The notes under the pieces: generated by a model
The model's input: only the letters and a program-made list of their open reading frames with translations
What the model was told of the DNA's origin: nothing
Database searches by the model: none
Assembly (NCBI GenBank): GCA_963578475.1
Contig: CAUZCL010000003.1
Location: 1 to 64,000, forward strand
Reading direction: 5' to 3'
DNA from: SMYC01 sp963578475
GTDB lineage: Bacteria > Acidobacteriota > Vicinamibacteria > Marinacidobacterales > SMYC01
DNA: 64,000 nt
Shown here: in pieces, positions 63,338-64,000 of the stretch
Numbering within the stretch: position 1 is the stretch's first letter
Layout of the letters: the number at the start of each line of letters is the position of its first letter
Program-made: the position numbers and the translations under genes

Positions 63338-64000
63338 TTATGCAAGCCGCGCCAACCCAAAGAACGGATTGGGAGGGGCCTCGCCCAATACGACCTCGGC
63401 AACATGCTCCCCCAGGGCCGGTCCGTGCTTGTAACCATGCCCTGAACCCCCGCCGACCACCCAGACGTTATCCGCATCCGGATGACGGTCGATAATGAAG
63501 TTATGGTCGGTGCTGTTCTCGTATTGACACACACGTGCTTCTACGAGCGGGGCGCCCTTCATGCCGGGAAAGCGAAACTCCATATAGTCGCGCGCCGCGG
63601 CGATAGATTCCTCCCGCGGGAGGCGCTCCATCGTCGTCGGATCCACCGGCTCGCCGTTCGTATCATCCGCGATTTTGAACCCGCGCCAATTACTGCCGGG
63701 AATGCCGTAATAAAGCCGCGCGCCGTTATCGATCCAGATGGGGCAAACCCCTTCGAGGTAACGCGTATCCCCGAGAGGTGTCCCGAAATAGTAAATCTCT
63801 TGCCGCGTCGGCGTGATGAACGTCTCGCCGAGCTCGGGAAAAAGACCACCGAGCCAAGGGCCGCAAGCAAAAACGTAGTTGTCCGCACTCAACGTCTCGC
63901 CGTTGGAGAGAACAACGCCTTTTCCACTGCGCTTCACGGCGCTGTGAACATAGGTGCCGCCGAGCTCGATGAACGCCTCGAGCACGGCTTGGCACCCGCG
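63338..64000 (-). CDS. DAO-family amine oxidase, C-terminal part (right edge)
   Basis: The frame enters from the right edge and ends at 63338 (at least 220 residues). DNYVFACGPWLGGLFPELG is the FAD-proximal strand of sarcosine-oxidase/N-methyltryptophan-oxidase-like enzymes. TPTRQEIYYFGTPLGD, YYGIPGSNWRGFKIADD and the C-terminal NVWVVGGGSGHGYKHGPALG (FAD closing loop) also fit. It would oxidise an N-methyl or primary amine, releasing peroxide. The N-terminal Rossmann motif lies outside the window, so covalent-FAD and substrate details cannot be judged. Intact as far as visible. Confidence 0.8.
   Translation of the reverse strand, partial: RGCQAVLEAFIELGGTYVHSAVKRSGKGVVLSNGETLSADNYVFACGPWLGGLFPELGETFITPTRQEIYYFGTPLGDTRYLEGVCPIWIDNGARLYYGIPGSNWRGFKIADDTNGEPVDPTTMERLPREESIAAARDYMEFRFPGMKGAPLVEARVCQYENSTDHNFIIDRHPDADNVWVVGGGSGHGYKHGPALGEHVAEVVLGEAPPNPFFGLARLA

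Noticed and set aside
1..64000. Recoding of TAG as a sense codon
   Set aside because: Two genes have in-frame TAG with good continuation, but several intact genes (for example the second HisC-like gene, the nucleoside hydrolase at 26 kb and the PrpD-like gene) end in TAG at their natural length, and other broken genes carry frameshifts or TGA. Pseudogene mutation is simpler.
1..64000. tRNA genes, CRISPR arrays, prophage or integrase
   Set aside because: I looked for T-loop-like GGTTCGAATC patterns, regularly spaced repeats and transposase or integrase motifs and found none that hold up.

Overview
This 64 kb window of GC-rich DNA looks like the chromosome of an Acidobacteriota-like heterotroph. 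The inference rests on a DUF1800/DUF1501 pair, DUF4388 proteins, a protein kinase with a TolB-type tail, a bacilliredoxin, a permuted DAO-type oxidoreductase, PQQ-like and tannase proteins, and many Tat or lipoprotein signals. No rRNA, ribosomal protein or other marker fixes the lineage, so the assignment is tentative. I saw no tRNA, transposase, prophage or CRISPR array.

Layout. 1-4.2 kb holds a broken Crp-type regulator, a sialidase-like protein with a membrane partner, a broken ICMT-type methyltransferase and a broken DUF4388 gene. 4.2-8.5 kb has DUF1800/DUF1501, a Fur-family regulator and a YtxJ/BrxC bacilliredoxin. 8.8-14.5 kb has two tandem exported HisC-like aminotransferases and two broken amidohydrolases. 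14.6-22.1 kb has an APC permease and a tctCBA-PrpD-SDR operon for uptake and use of a carboxylic acid. 22.4-24 kb is a run of sensor-kinase and sugar-kinase remnants. 24-30.2 kb has a DAO-like oxidoreductase, a split cutC, a nucleoside hydrolase and an intact ilvBNC operon. 30.4-40.3 kb has an internally deleted Gfo/Idh protein, a cNMP-binding protein overlapping a transporter-HEAT fusion, GMC and NhaC remnants, an MtnK-like kinase, a YtcJ-type amidohydrolase and DUF2513. 40.4-54.2 kb is a patchwork in which intact enzymes (gamma-glutamyltransferase, class V aminotransferase, nucleoside hydrolase, aldo/keto reductase) alternate with truncated and fused genes. 54-64 kb has TPR, DUF1684 and DUF4328 proteins, glnS, a second gamma-glutamyltransferase, a broken FHA-DUF4388 gene and an edge-cut amine oxidase.

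The main signal is the contrast between two gene classes. Long central-metabolism and transport genes (glnS, ilvBNC, tctA, the 939-residue transporter-HEAT gene, both gamma-glutamyltransferases) are uninterrupted. About twenty accessory, sensory and secreted-enzyme genes carry frameshifts, in-frame stops, internal deletions or fusions to unrelated genes. Random sequencing error should not spare the long central genes, and it cannot delete 90-300 codons in frame. I infer real, recent, deletion-biased gene loss, as in an early host-associated lineage. Indels in homopolymers and possible misassembly at junctions are the main alternatives.

The retained metabolism centres on import and breakdown of small organic compounds: amino acids, gamma-glutamyl peptides, nucleosides and carboxylates. 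Branched-chain amino acid synthesis is also kept.
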